Assembly: GCF_015074785.1 (NCBI RefSeq)
Contig: NZ_CP042464.1
Coordinates: 3,387,501 to 3,451,500, forward strand
Direction of reading: 5' to 3'
Length of the DNA: 64,000 nucleotides
Source: Segatella copri
GTDB taxonomy: Bacteria; Bacteroidota; Bacteroidia; Bacteroidales; Bacteroidaceae
In this document: one piece after another, positions 15,595 through 25,580 of the stretch
Position numbering within the stretch: the stretch's first letter is position 1
How the letters are laid out: every line of letters starts with the position of its first letter
Translations under genes and position numbers: made by a program
The notes under the pieces: generated by a model
What the model was told of the DNA's origin: nothing
The model's input: only the letters and a program-made list of their open reading frames with translations
Databases searched by the model: none

Positions 15595-17865
15595 ATGAAG
15601 TATGTAGATGTGATATTACCCCTTCCGCTCGACGGAACCTTTACTTATTCTGTCCCTGATGGGATGGAAGGGAAAGTTGTGCCTGGGGTACGCTTACTGG
15701 TTCCTCTTGGTAAAAGTAAGAAATATATCGCAATGGCTACCCGGCTGCATGATGATAAGCCTGCATTCTCCTGCAAACCTGTCGAGGCGGTACTTGACAG
15801 TACCCCTTCGCTGTTGCCTCAGCAGATGAGATTGTGGCAATGGATTGGCTATTATTATATGGCTCCGTTAGGCGATGTCTATAATGCTGCTATGCCAGGT
15901 GGACTGAAGTCTACAGAGAAATTCAAGCCCAAGATGGAACTCTATGTAGAACTTGCCAGTACGTACCGTAGTGAGCAGGCACTTCATGTAGCGCTCAACC
16001 TGGTGCAGAGAGCCTTGAAGCAAGCCAAGACTTTAACCACCTTTCTGAGTCTCTCGCATTGGGACAGTCTTGATGGCGATACGCCTAGGGAAGGCATAAA
16101 AAAAGTGACCAAGGAAGAACTGATGAACGAGAGCCATTGTACGGCTGCTGTTGTCAAGGCGCTTATCGACAGGGGAATTCTCTTTACTTATGAATTGGAA
16201 ATAGGACGATTGAATACGAATGGAGAATCTCATCTAGATCTGATTAAACCTCTCTCATTGGCACAGCAAGATGCCTATAATGGTATCCTGATGCAAATGA
16301 TGAAAAAGGATGTTGTATTGCTTCATGGTGTGACATCCAGCGGAAAGACGGAAATCTACATTCATCTTATCAGAAAAGCCATTGAGGAGCATAAGCAGGT
16401 GCTCTATCTTCTGCCGGAAATCGCTCTGACCGTACAAATCATGGAGCGCCTTCATAGAGTTTTCGGCGACCGGCTGGGCATCTACCATTCTAAATATAGT
16501 GATGCTGAGCGTGTAGAAATCTGGCAGAAACAACTCTCTGATCATCCCTATGATGTAATCCTGGGTGCAAGAAGTGCCGTCTTCCTGCCTTTTAAGGCTT
16601 TGGGACTCGTCATCATAGACGAAGAGCACGAGACTTCCTTTAAACAACAGGATCCTGCTCCGCGCTACCATGCCAGAAGTGCTGCCATAGTGCTTGCCAA
16701 GATGTATGGGGCAAAGACATTATTGGGTACGGCTACGCCTTCGATGGAGAGTTATTATAATGCGCAGCAAGGTAAGTATGGACTGGTAGAACTGAAGACA
16801 AGATACAAAGGTATTCAGTTGCCGGAAATTCAGGTGGTAGATGTAAAAGACTTGCGCCGCCGTAAGATGATGAGCGGTCCTTTCTCTCCACAGCTTTTGG
16901 CTGCAGTAAGAGAGGCTTTGAAGAATGGGCAACAGGCAATTCTCTTTCAGAATCGTCGTGGTTTTGCGCCGATGGTTGAATGTAAGGTATGTGGTTGGGT
17001 GCCGAAATGTAAGAACTGTGATGTCTCGCTTACGTTACACAAAAGCATTAACCTGCTGACTTGCCATTATTGTGGTTACACTTATCCGGTTCCTACGGAA
17101 TGTCCTAACTGTGGCAGTACGGAAATCATGGGACGTGGTTTTGGTACCGAGAAGATAGAAGACCAGATAGCTGAAATCTTTCCGGAAGCCAAGATTGCCA
17201 GAATGGATTTGGATACAACACGTACACGAAATGCCTACGAACGTCTTATCGCAGACTTCTCTGAAGGCAGGACGAATCTTCTCATAGGCACACAGATGGT
17301 TTCTAAGGGTCTCGATTTCGATAAGGTAAGTGTAGTTGGCATCCTGAATGCTGATTCGATGCTCAACTATCCCGATTTCCGTGCCTACGAGCATGCTTTC
17401 ATGATGATGGCACAGGTGAGTGGTAGAGCTGGAAGAAAAGGTAAACGTGGCTTGGTGATTCTACAGACCAAGAATCCTACCTTGCCTGTCATCGGACAGG
17501 TGGTGCATAATGATTATGAAGGCTTGTATCAGGGTATTCTGGAGGAGAGAAGAACTTTTCATTATCCACCTTTCTTTCACCTGATTAATGTGTATGTAAA
17601 ACATAAATATGATAAGGTATGCGAACAGGCTGGCTATGAACTAAGCAAAACGCTGAGAAGCTGGTTTGGCGAGCGTGTGTTGGGACCGGATAAACCTGCT
17701 GTGGCAAGGGTTAAAACGATGAACATTCGAAAGATTGTTATCAAACTGGAAAATGGTATTGATCAGCAGAAGGTAAGAGAATATCTGAAGTTTGCTCAGC
17801 AACAGATGGGAAAGGATCCGAGATATGGAGCTCTGCAGATTTATTATGATGTAGACCCATTGTAG
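15595..17865 (+). CDS. priA: Primosomal replication-restart helicase PriA
   Basis: The 756-residue protein has an N-terminal DNA-binding part (about 1-110), a Walker A GVTSSGKT (245-252), the DEEH box (342-345), and helicase motifs around LGTATPS and NRRGFAP. A cysteine-rich zinc region follows at about 460-510 (CKVCGW, CKNC, CHYC, CPNCG). The motif IGTQMVSKGLDF and a C-terminal domain complete the protein. PriA restarts stalled forks by recognising branched DNA and loading the replicative helicase. Length and motif order are as expected for the family. It is a single-gene unit between two terminators. Confidence 0.95.
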   Translation: MKYVDVILPLPLDGTFTYSVPDGMEGKVVPGVRLLVPLGKSKKYIAMATRLHDDKPAFSCKPVEAVLDSTPSLLPQQMRLWQWIGYYYMAPLGDVYNAAMPGGLKSTEKFKPKMELYVELASTYRSEQALHVALNLVQRALKQAKTLTTFLSLSHWDSLDGDTPREGIKKVTKEELMNESHCTAAVVKALIDRGILFTYELEIGRLNTNGESHLDLIKPLSLAQQDAYNGILMQMMKKDVVLLHGVTSSGKTEIYIHLIRKAIEEHKQVLYLLPEIALTVQIMERLHRVFGDRLGIYHSKYSDAERVEIWQKQLSDHPYDVILGARSAVFLPFKALGLVIIDEEHETSFKQQDPAPRYHARSAAIVLAKMYGAKTLLGTATPSMESYYNAQQGKYGLVELKTRYKGIQLPEIQVVDVKDLRRRKMMSGPFSPQLLAAVREALKNGQQAILFQNRRGFAPMVECKVCGWVPKCKNCDVSLTLHKSINLLTCHYCGYTYPVPTECPNCGSTEIMGRGFGTEKIEDQIAEIFPEAKIARMDLDTTRTRNAYERLIADFSEGRTNLLIGTQMVSKGLDFDKVSVVGILNADSMLNYPDFRAYEHAFMMMAQVSGRAGRKGKRGLVILQTKNPTLPVIGQVVHNDYEGLYQGILEERRTFHYPPFFHLINVYVKHKYDKVCEQAGYELSKTLRSWFGERVLGPDKPAVARVKTMNIRKIVIKLENGIDQQKVREYLKFAQQQMGKDPRYGALQIYYDVDPL

Positions 17866-17924
17866 TTTCCTGGACATCCTTTTCTCTGGTAGAATGGAAG
17901 AAAATATGATTGGTAAATAAAATT

Positions 17925-17968
17925 AAAAAGGCTATCCGTTACTTGTTGCAAGAACGGGTAGCCTTTTA
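17925..17968. terminator. Bidirectional terminator between priA and the FadL-type gene
   Basis: AAAAGGCTATCCGTT pairs with AACGGGTAGCCTTTT. The A and T flanks let it serve both convergent genes. Confidence 0.85.
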
Positions 17969-17990
17969 ATTATGATATTTGTAGTTATGT

Positions 17991-19592
17991 TTAAAAGTTG
18001 ATGTCAAGACCTACTGCAAATACGTTGTTGTTACGTGTGTAGTCAGAACTGTAGGTCTTTCCTATTAGTTCTACATTCTCTGAAGTCTTCTTGTGCTGAT
18101 AGAAGGTATGGAAGTAAGCTACGTTCAGATCCATCTTCTTATTGATGTGATAAACACCACCGATAGCTGCAGAGTTGGAACTGACAACGAATGATTTGTC
18201 GTCCATGTATTCATCGCTCAAGCCATAGTTGGTATTCTGCCAACCTGTACTCAAGGTAATCTTCTTGTTGACATCCACTTCAACACCTGCGTTGTACTCC
18301 AAGGTACCGCGCTTTAACTTCTCCTGTCGGTTGTTGTAAGATGTAGCGTGCTTGTCATCGAACCAGTGGAAACCTACGTTTACTCTAACTGCATCGACAG
18401 GGCTATAGCCAACACCGAGTGCCAGATAAGCAGGAATATCACCAGCAATCTTCTTGCCATCCTCATATTCACCGATAGCCTCTTCGAGCTCTGTATCGAA
18501 CTGAGTCTTCAAGCCAGCCATTGTCTTTACTACATCACCGTTAGTCAAAACAGCTTGAGTAGTATTTGTTGCAGTGGCTAGAGCTTTCTCTGGAGTCATA
18601 CCCTTATTTGTGAATACTTGAGTCAATGTTCCAACCATCTGTCTGGACAAGTTGTCTGGGAGAGCACTGATACTAGGAGCCTGATTTACAGACTTGTTCT
18701 TCAAACGTATGCGAGTCTTGAACTCATATTTTGCAGAGAAGTTCCACTTGCCTGTCTTGAAGTCTACACCGATGATAGGAGTAAAGCCGATGCCGCTCTG
18801 ATCACAGCTCAATTCAATGTTGGCTGCATTTTCCTTGTTAGGGTCGAGTACCTTGTAAAGAGGCATGTTGCCTACCTTGATGTTTTCAACATATCCATAG
18901 TAGTTTGTTGAAGCATAAACGCCACGCACGCCTGCAAATGCGCTGAAGTTGTCGCTGAATTTATATGCAGCACCTACAGAGAGACCATAATAGTATTGAC
19001 GTCCATGCATATAGCTATTGTAACTATATTCGCCTTTCTGTCCGAATGCTTGGTCGGTTGTAAACATTTGCATTCCTGGCTGTCCAAGTGTATTGCCCAA
19101 TACGTTGTCAACAGTTCTTGCCAAACCGCAAGCAGCCATTGCTGTCTCAGCTACGATCTTTTCGAAAGAGCCCAGACCATTATCGAAGGTACACTTGCCA
19201 CCGCCACCCGTGAGGGCGAAGCTAGCCTGGAGTGACCATCTACCTTTATTATAAGCATACTGGAATGAAGGGATGACAGGTGCAAAAGCCTCACCCTTGA
19301 ATGTACGAGGAGTAATAGGATTGTTCACATTGTTTGTGAACAGAGCATAATCATTTTCAATGCTACGTGTTTGGTAAGCCAACTGCCAGTTGATGGCGAG
19401 ATGGTGACCTTCACCCATGAATACAACTCCGGCTGGATTGTAATAAACACCGTCGATACCAATTGAAGCCTCACGGCTCATCATTCTGTTGAATGCTACA
19501 TGTTGATTGGTGTTGGTGAGCAAACCGCCTGCAAAAGATGGGGTTGCACAAGCCATCGCAATGGCCAAACCAACTAATTTTAGTTTCTTCAT
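17991..19592 (-). CDS. FadL/OmpP1/TodX-family outer-membrane transporter
   Basis: The start chosen is the ATG at 19592 (MKKLKLVGLAIAMACATPSFA, a good signal peptide), giving 533 residues. The upstream ATG at 19622 would overlap a promoter -7 element. The mature N-terminus GGLLTNTNQHVAFNRMMSREASIGIDGVYYNPAG is the FadL family signature (N-terminal hatch, NPAG motif), and the C-terminal half shows barrel strands ending in VFAVGLDINF. FadL proteins import hydrophobic molecules such as fatty acids; the substrate here is unknown. It is a single-gene unit. Confidence 0.87.
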   Translation of the reverse strand: MKKLKLVGLAIAMACATPSFAGGLLTNTNQHVAFNRMMSREASIGIDGVYYNPAGVVFMGEGHHLAINWQLAYQTRSIENDYALFTNNVNNPITPRTFKGEAFAPVIPSFQYAYNKGRWSLQASFALTGGGGKCTFDNGLGSFEKIVAETAMAACGLARTVDNVLGNTLGQPGMQMFTTDQAFGQKGEYSYNSYMHGRQYYYGLSVGAAYKFSDNFSAFAGVRGVYASTNYYGYVENIKVGNMPLYKVLDPNKENAANIELSCDQSGIGFTPIIGVDFKTGKWNFSAKYEFKTRIRLKNKSVNQAPSISALPDNLSRQMVGTLTQVFTNKGMTPEKALATATNTTQAVLTNGDVVKTMAGLKTQFDTELEEAIGEYEDGKKIAGDIPAYLALGVGYSPVDAVRVNVGFHWFDDKHATSYNNRQEKLKRGTLEYNAGVEVDVNKKITLSTGWQNTNYGLSDEYMDDKSFVVSSNSAAIGGVYHINKKMDLNVAYFHTFYQHKKTSENVELIGKTYSSDYTRNNNVFAVGLDINF

Positions 19593-19619
19593 CTTAATAA
19601 TATTAAATAAAAACGTCCG

Positions 19620-19627
19620 CAAAGGTA
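19620..19627 (-). promoter_or_regulatory. -7 element of the FadL-type gene
   Basis: On the minus strand TACCTTTG matches TAnnTTTG, 27 bp before the ATG at 19592. It rules out the longer start at 19622. Confidence 0.65.
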
Positions 19628-19683
19628 ACTATAATGTTCTATTTCACTATTGGTTTTATTAAATATTTAAAACATATTAACGC

Positions 19684-19739
19684 AAAAAGCCCTTTCTCTT
19701 GCACAGATTTGAAAAACTGTGCAAGAAAAAGGACTTTTA
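19684..19739. terminator. Terminator after the 7TM-HD gene
   Basis: AAAAGCCCTTTCTCTTGCACAG pairs along its length, with small mismatches, with CTGTGCAAGAAAAAGGACTTTT. On the minus strand it ends the gene at 19811-21910. Confidence 0.75.
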
Positions 19740-19810
19740 TCGGTTATGTTTTACCTTTTTGTATATCCGTTTATACGCTTTACGGCATAAGAACTTCACG
19801 AATTGTATCT

Positions 19811-21910
19811 TTACTCTTGTTCTTTAGACTCCTGACTCGTCTTTTTGCCGGCATTCTGTCTTACGTTCAAGTGAGGATACGAAATACGGGTATGGTAAAT
19901 AGCCTTGAGTCGTTCGATGAGTACTTGTTTAGCGAGAGCAATGTCTCGGAACGTGATAGGGCACTCCTTGAAGAAACCATCTGCCACCTGTCCGTCGATG
20001 AGTTTATTGACGAGGTTACTGATGCTTTCTTCTGTATATTCGTTCAGAGAGCGCGAAGCCGCTTCAACCGTATCTGCCATCATCAGAATGGCCTGTTCGC
20101 GAGTAAATGGGTTTGGTCCAGGATATTGGAACTGCGACTTATCAATCACCTCTGTAGGGTGAGCATTACAGTAATTAATATAGAAATACTTGGTGATGCC
20201 CGTTCCGTGATGAGTAGTGATGAAATCCTTTATGATGCCTGGCAGACCAACCTTCTCTGCCATCTTCAGACCTTCTGAAACATGGCTTATGATAATCTGT
20301 GCACTCTCAAGGTCGCTTAACTGGTCGTGAGGATTAACGCCCGCCTGATTCTCTGTGAAGAAAACAGGGTTAGTCATCTTACCGATATCATGATAGAGTG
20401 CTCCGGTACGTACCAGGAGACTGTTGGCTCTGATGCGGTTGGCAATCTCTGCTGCCAGGTTACCTACGGTGATAGAATGCTGGAAGGTGCCTGGAGCAAT
20501 CTCACTCAGGTTGCGGAGTAATCCCTTGTTGGTATTTGACAACTCGAAAAGTGTAACATTAGATGTAAATCCAAACATCTTTTCTATAATGTACATGAGC
20601 GGATAAGAGAGTAGCAGGAAGATGCCGTTTACGGTAAAGTAGGTATACATACTGGCATCTACGTTGAACACCTGGTTGTCCTGCATCAGCTGAAGGGCAA
20701 GATATACTACACTGCTGGCTATAGTTACCAACAGGGCTGTGATGAATATCTGCGAGCGCTTGCTGAGTTCACGCAAACTGTAAATAGCAACAAGACCTGC
20801 TACCAGCTGTACGATGATAAACTCGTATTGGTATTTTACAGCTGCTGCACAAATAAGAATCATCGTAACGTGGCTGATAAAGGCTGTACGCGAGTCCATA
20901 AATACACGTACGAAGATAGGCGCCATGGCAAATGGGATGATATAGACGCTGAAGAAATTGTGTTTCATCATGAGCGACACAAAGATAGGGAAAAGCGTAA
21001 TCATCGCATAAAGCATGGTAATGCTGCGCGGCTTATCAAAATAGTCTTTTCTGAAAAGTGAGAGATAAGAGGTAAACAGCATGACAAGAATGAAGATAAA
21101 CAGTACCTGTCCGATGATAGTGGTTGTCAGTTCTTCCTGGGTAGAACTGCGGCGCTTCATCTCCTTATCGAATGAATTGAGCACCCGATAGGTGTTGTTC
21201 GTAATCACTTCACCACGATCCACAATCTTCTGACCGCTCATCACCATTCCGCTTGCCAGTGGAATGCTGCTCATCATGTCGGCTTTCTCTGCCTCGCTTC
21301 TTCCCTTATCGTATATGACGTTGGCTTCAACATAATTGTTGAGGTTGCAACGGGATAAAAGCTGTCGCTGGGTTGCCAGTTTCTCATCGTAGAAGATGCG
21401 TTCGTAAGCGGCAATAGTAGAGTAGAACGAACCGATAGGTACGCTCTTCACATTCTTTCCGTTGATAATTCGTATCATACTGGTAGAATCTTTGTAGATA
21501 CGATTATATTCCGTGGTAGCGATGATGCCGGTCTGATAAAGGCGCTGAAGCTGGTGGGCTATGAGTCCCACATATTCTTTTGGCAAACCTGGTACACCTT
21601 GGCTGAAGTCGTGCAGGAAACGGCTCACCTGTTCGCTGCCGATGGATTCATTGACAGAATAATAAGGTTGGAATTGCTTCATCAGCGAATCCTGTTCACG
21701 CTTGATAGCTTCATCGGTCTTATAGATCGGAAAGTCAAATTTTGCAATGACGGAACCATACATCCATGGCTTTCCAACATCGTACCGGAACATCCTTCCT
21801 TCGTTGCGAGGAAGGAACCAAACAATGATAGCAACGGTAATTAATATCAAAACCGTTTTTGTGGCGAAATTGCGCCAATAGTTCTCTTCTGGGTTGTTAA
21901 ATATGCTCAT
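19811..21910 (-). CDS. 7TM-HD membrane phosphodiesterase (PgpH-like)
   Basis: The 699-residue protein has one N-terminal membrane segment (about 17-34, VLILITVAIIVWFLP), a large extracytoplasmic region (about 40-270) of the 7TMR-HDED type, a block of membrane segments (about 275-445), and a cytoplasmic HD domain with HSITVGNLA, the metal-binding HDIGKM and THHGTG. PgpH-type proteins hydrolyse cyclic di-AMP; that activity is inferred from the architecture. The C-terminal tail is polar (GKKTSQESKEQE). It is transcribed divergently from gltX, with 118 bp between starts. Confidence 0.88.
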   Translation of the reverse strand: MSIFNNPEENYWRNFATKTVLILITVAIIVWFLPRNEGRMFRYDVGKPWMYGSVIAKFDFPIYKTDEAIKREQDSLMKQFQPYYSVNESIGSEQVSRFLHDFSQGVPGLPKEYVGLIAHQLQRLYQTGIIATTEYNRIYKDSTSMIRIINGKNVKSVPIGSFYSTIAAYERIFYDEKLATQRQLLSRCNLNNYVEANVIYDKGRSEAEKADMMSSIPLASGMVMSGQKIVDRGEVITNNTYRVLNSFDKEMKRRSSTQEELTTTIIGQVLFIFILVMLFTSYLSLFRKDYFDKPRSITMLYAMITLFPIFVSLMMKHNFFSVYIIPFAMAPIFVRVFMDSRTAFISHVTMILICAAAVKYQYEFIIVQLVAGLVAIYSLRELSKRSQIFITALLVTIASSVVYLALQLMQDNQVFNVDASMYTYFTVNGIFLLLSYPLMYIIEKMFGFTSNVTLFELSNTNKGLLRNLSEIAPGTFQHSITVGNLAAEIANRIRANSLLVRTGALYHDIGKMTNPVFFTENQAGVNPHDQLSDLESAQIIISHVSEGLKMAEKVGLPGIIKDFITTHHGTGITKYFYINYCNAHPTEVIDKSQFQYPGPNPFTREQAILMMADTVEAASRSLNEYTEESISNLVNKLIDGQVADGFFKECPITFRDIALAKQVLIERLKAIYHTRISYPHLNVRQNAGKKTSQESKEQE

Positions 21911-21989
21911 TTTCCTACTTTTTTCTTACTTATTTCGTTTTACAGTGCGAAAATACGAAAAAAAACGGCTAAAATCGCAAAAAAAGATG

Positions 21990-21997
21990 TAAATTTG
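21990..21997 (+). promoter_or_regulatory. -7 element of gltX
   Basis: TAAATTTG matches TAnnTTTG and lies 31 bp before the gltX ATG. No TTTG is found at the expected -33 position. Confidence 0.55.
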
Positions 21998-22028
21998 CAG
22001 AAAAATTTGAAAATAGCTATAAAAAGAC

Positions 22029-23546
22029 ATGGCAGATAGAAAAGTAAGGGTGCGTTTTGCCCCTAGTCCAACGGGTGCATTGCACATTGGCGGTGTTCGT
22101 ACCGCTCTGTATAATTATTTGTTTGCTCGCCAACATGGAGGTGAGCTGGTGTTCCGTATTGAGGATACAGATTCTCATCGTTTCGTGCCTGGAGCCGAAG
22201 AATATATCCTGGAATCTTTCAAGTGGCTGGGTATCCAGTTTGACGAGGGTGTAAGTTTCGGTGGAGAGCATGGACCTTATCGCCAGAGTGAACGTCGTGA
22301 TATCTATAAGCAGTATGTTCAGCAGCTTCTGGATAATGATAAGGCGTATATTGCTTTTGATACTCCTGAGGAGTTGGAAGCGAAACGTGCCGAAATCCAG
22401 AATTTCCAGTATGATGCTCATACTCGTATGCAGATGCGCAACTCTCTGACTCTTTCTAAGGAAGAGGTTGATAAGCTGATTGCTGACGGAAAGCAGTATA
22501 CTGTACGTTTCAAGATTGAACCGGGACAGGAAATTCACGTGAACGATATGATTCGTGGTGATGTGAAGGTAATGAGTGATATCCTGGATGATAAGGTGCT
22601 TTACAAGAGTGCTGATGAATTGCCAACTTATCACCTGGCAAATATCGTAGACGACCACCTGATGGAAATCTCTCATGTAATCCGTGGTGAGGAGTGGTTG
22701 CCTAGTGCGCCTTTGCACGTACTTCTTTATAAGGCTTTCGGTTGGGAAGATACCATGCCTCGTTTTGCGCATCTTCCTTTGCTTCTTAAGCCTGAAGGTA
22801 AAGGTAAGCTGAGTAAGCGTGATGGCGACCGCCTCGGTTTCCCGGTATTCCCGCTGGAGTGGCATGATCCTAAGACTGGCGAGGTTTCTTCCGGTTATCG
22901 TGAGAGTGGCTACTTCCCAGAGGCTGTAGTCAACTTCCTGGCGCTCCTCGGCTGGAATCCTGGTACAGAACAGGAAATCTTCTCTCTTGATGAACTGGTG
23001 AAGGCTTTTGATATTTCACGTTGCTCTAAGGCTGGTGCCAAGTTCGACTTCAAGAAGGGAATCTGGTTCAACCACGAATACATTCTGATGAAGAGCGATG
23101 ATGAAATAGCTAACCTCTTTGCCCCTATTGTTGCCAACAATGGTGTAGAGGAAACTCTGGACCGCGTAAAGCAGGTGGTACACATGATGAAGGATCGTGT
23201 GAACTTCGTCTATGAATTGTGGCCATTGTGTTCTTTCTTCTTCATTGCTCCTACAGAGTATGATGCTAAGACAGCCAAGAAGCGCTGGAAGGAATATTCT
23301 GCACAGCAGATGACAGAACTTGCTGATGTGCTTGAAGGTATTGAGGATTTCTCTATCGAAGGTCAGGAACCTGTCGTGATGAAATGGGTAGAGGATAAGG
23401 GCTATAAGCTGGGTGATGTGATGAACGCATTCCGTCTGACTCTCGTAGGTGAGGGTAAGGGCCCGGGTATGTTCGATATCTCTGCCTTCCTTGGCAAGGA
23501 GGAAACTCTGCGCCGTCTTCGCAAGGCAATCGAAGTTTTGGGTTAA
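22029..23546 (+). CDS. gltX: Glutamyl-tRNA synthetase
   Basis: The 505-residue class I synthetase attaches glutamate to tRNA. It shows the HIGH-type motif in [14 protein letters not shown] (9-22) and the KMSKS-type motif KLSKRDGD (about 259-266). The middle carries a short insert after [20 protein letters not shown]. The C-terminal anticodon-binding part (about 340-505) is complete and ends in [11 protein letters not shown]. The start is supported by the promoter at 21990. A long hairpin lies between it and waaA. Confidence 0.95.
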   Translation: MADRKVRVRFAPSPTGALHIGGVRTALYNYLFARQHGGELVFRIEDTDSHRFVPGAEEYILESFKWLGIQFDEGVSFGGEHGPYRQSERRDIYKQYVQQLLDNDKAYIAFDTPEELEAKRAEIQNFQYDAHTRMQMRNSLTLSKEEVDKLIADGKQYTVRFKIEPGQEIHVNDMIRGDVKVMSDILDDKVLYKSADELPTYHLANIVDDHLMEISHVIRGEEWLPSAPLHVLLYKAFGWEDTMPRFAHLPLLLKPEGKGKLSKRDGDRLGFPVFPLEWHDPKTGEVSSGYRESGYFPEAVVNFLALLGWNPGTEQEIFSLDELVKAFDISRCSKAGAKFDFKKGIWFNHEYILMKSDDEIANLFAPIVANNGVEETLDRVKQVVHMMKDRVNFVYELWPLCSFFFIAPTEYDAKTAKKRWKEYSAQQMTELADVLEGIEDFSIEGQEPVVMKWVEDKGYKLGDVMNAFRLTLVGEGKGPGMFDISAFLGKEETLRRLRKAIEVLG

Positions 23547-23559
23547 TTCACAATAATTT

Positions 23560-23607
23560 CTCTCTGAATGGCTTTCTGCAGAATATTGCTGAAGGCTATT
23601 CAGAGAG
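23560..23607 (+). other. Long hairpin between gltX and waaA, without T run
   Basis: CTCTCTGAATGGCTTT (23560-23575) pairs almost completely with AAGGCTATTCAGAGAG (23592-23607). The lack of a T run argues against a simple terminator; processing or mRNA stability is possible. Confidence 0.6.
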
Positions 23608-23647
23608 TTCACGTATTTATAGATAGTAACCAATATAAAGAAATATC

Positions 23648-24910
23648 ATGATCTATAATATCGTAATATATTTCGTCCTTTGGGGCATAGCCATTGCAAG
23701 TCTGTTCAATGAAAAGGTGCGCAAGATGTGGCGTGGTGAGCGTGAGGCTTTCAAAATATTGAAGCAGAAGGTAGATCCTAACGCTAAGTACATTTGGTTT
23801 CATGCTGCATCGCTCGGTGAGTTTGAACAGGGACGACCTTTGATGGAACGTATCCGCAAGGACTATCCTCAGTATAAGATTTTGCTTACCTTCTATTCTC
23901 CTTCAGGTTATGAGGTGCGCAAGAACTATGAGGGAGCTGACATCATCTGTTATATGCCGGTGGATACTCGGTTGAACGCCATCCGTTTCCTTAGATTGGT
24001 ACGTCCTGTGATGGCTTTCTTCATCAAGTATGAGTTCTGGTCTAATTTCCTTCATATCCTGAAGCATCGCAACATTCCTACTTATAGCGTGAGCAGTATC
24101 TTCCGCGAGGATCAGGTGTTCTTCAAATGGTATGGAAGAAACTATGCTGGAGTGCTGAAGTGCTTTACCCGTTTCTTCGTACAGAACGAAGAGAGTAAGC
24201 GATTGCTCGAAGGTATCGGCATCACGGCTGTGGATGTGGTAGGAGATACCCGTTTCGACCGTGTTCTCCAGATAAAGGAGGCTGCCAAGCAATTGCCGAT
24301 TTGCGAGGCTTTCAGAACAGGAGTAGCTTCATCTCAGTCTGCGGATGTACCACATCATGATTTCAAGGTATTTGTTGCCGGTAGCTCTTGGCCACCAGAT
24401 GAGAATATCTTTATACCTTTCTTTAATGAGCATAAGGATTGGCGCCTGCTGATTGCTCCTCATGTCATTGCTGAAGAGCATCTGAAGTTGATTCTTTCTC
24501 TGATAAAGGGCAAGAAGGTGGTGCGCTATACGCAGACTACTCCTGAGGAAGCTGCGGAGGCTGATGTCTTGATCATCGATTGTTTCGGATTGTTGAGCAG
24601 TATGTACAACTATGGTGATGTGGCTTATATCGGTGGTGGCTTTGGTGTAGGTATTCATAACACCTTGGAGGCTGCCGTATGGAATATGCCGGTTATCTTT
24701 GGCCCGAACAATAAAAAGTTTCAGGAGGCTCAAGGCTTGCTGAAATCGGGTGGAGGTTTTGAAATCAATACCTATGAGGATTTCTCAGGCTTGATGAGTT
24801 CTCTGATGAATGATGAGACCTTCCTGAAACAGGCTGGCGATAAGGCTGGCACCTTCGTGGCTCATTTGGCTGGCGCTACTGATAAGGTCTTGACAAGTGT
24901 AAAGTTGTAA
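23648..24910 (+). CDS. waaA: 3-deoxy-D-manno-octulosonic-acid (Kdo) transferase
   Basis: The 420-residue protein starts with a membrane anchor (about 3-20, YNIVIYFVLWGIAIASLF) and has the GT30 layout: HAASLGEFEQGRPL with the catalytic Glu, TFYSPSGYEVRKNY, KYEFWSNFL, and in the second Rossmann domain VAGSSWPPDE, DCFGLLSSMYNYGDVAYIGGGFGVGIHNTLEAAVW. WaaA transfers Kdo to lipid A precursors at the inner face of the inner membrane. It follows gltX by about 100 bp and ends at a perfect terminator. Confidence 0.95.
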   Translation: MIYNIVIYFVLWGIAIASLFNEKVRKMWRGEREAFKILKQKVDPNAKYIWFHAASLGEFEQGRPLMERIRKDYPQYKILLTFYSPSGYEVRKNYEGADIICYMPVDTRLNAIRFLRLVRPVMAFFIKYEFWSNFLHILKHRNIPTYSVSSIFREDQVFFKWYGRNYAGVLKCFTRFFVQNEESKRLLEGIGITAVDVVGDTRFDRVLQIKEAAKQLPICEAFRTGVASSQSADVPHHDFKVFVAGSSWPPDENIFIPFFNEHKDWRLLIAPHVIAEEHLKLILSLIKGKKVVRYTQTTPEEAAEADVLIIDCFGLLSSMYNYGDVAYIGGGFGVGIHNTLEAAVWNMPVIFGPNNKKFQEAQGLLKSGGGFEINTYEDFSGLMSSLMNDETFLKQAGDKAGTFVAHLAGATDKVLTSVKL

Positions 24911-24930
24911 TTTATAGTATCCTATACAAG

Positions 24931-24968
24931 AAAAGGTCTCATGAATGTTTTTCTTCATGAGACCTTTT
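24931..24968. terminator. Bidirectional terminator between waaA and the nitroreductase gene
   Basis: AAAAGGTCTCATGAA and TTCATGAGACCTTTT form a perfect 15-bp stem with an 8-base loop, serving both convergent genes. Confidence 0.9.
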
Positions 24969-25002
24969 ATTATTTATGTGCCGTAAACCAGGCATCCTGC
25001 CT

Positions 25003-25527
25003 TTATTTGATAATGCGGTAGTAATCCTCTTTTCTTGGTTTTACGGTATGAGGATGCGAAGAAGCATAACCCAAGGCTAAGGCACCGATACCCATCAGCC
25101 CCTCTGGAAGATTCCAGTCCTTCATCAGCTTCTTGCCTTCTTCTGATGCAAACATGCCGTCTTCACGGTTAATCCAGCAAGATGCAAGGCCGATAGAGTG
25201 GGCAGCAAGCATCATATTGCCTAAGATAAGGCTGCCATCTTTCACACCATTAACGTTGCTTTCTGGTGCCAGAACGATAACGATGGTTGGCGCTCCATAG
25301 TAAGGATCGCTTTCTACACCCATGATTTCTGCGTTCATCTTGCGAAGCTGGGCGCAAATCTCAGGATTCTGAACGGCAATGATGAAAGGCTCCTGGGTTC
25401 CATGACCTGTTGCTGCCCATGTGCCGGCTTCCAATACCGTCTTCAACTCTTCGTCGGTAATCTGATCTGCCTTGAAGCGACGAATGCTTCTTCTCTCCTT
25501 AATGGCTTTTAAAACTTCATTTTCCAT
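25003..25527 (-). CDS. Nitroreductase-family flavoprotein
   Basis: The 174-residue protein begins with KERRSIRRFK, the FMN-binding start of the nitroreductase family, followed by GTWAATGHGTQEP and SLILGNMMLAAHSIGLASCWIN, then MGIGALALGYA. Such enzymes are NAD(P)H-dependent FMN reductases active on nitro or quinone compounds; the true substrate cannot be told. It lies 53 bp after the aminotransferase gene, probably in one operon. Confidence 0.88.
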   Translation of the reverse strand: MENEVLKAIKERRSIRRFKADQITDEELKTVLEAGTWAATGHGTQEPFIIAVQNPEICAQLRKMNAEIMGVESDPYYGAPTIVIVLAPESNVNGVKDGSLILGNMMLAAHSIGLASCWINREDGMFASEEGKKLMKDWNLPEGLMGIGALALGYASSHPHTVKPRKEDYYRIIK

Positions 25528-25580
25528 CTTATCTTGTTTTAAATATTTTATTTAGAAATCTTTTCTCTTTCTTCGCTCTT

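Noticed and set aside
19593..19622. Longer start for the FadL-type gene (MRTFLFNIIK...)
   Set aside because: A TACCTTTG -7 element overlaps the upstream ATG, and the shorter start gives a clean signal peptide.
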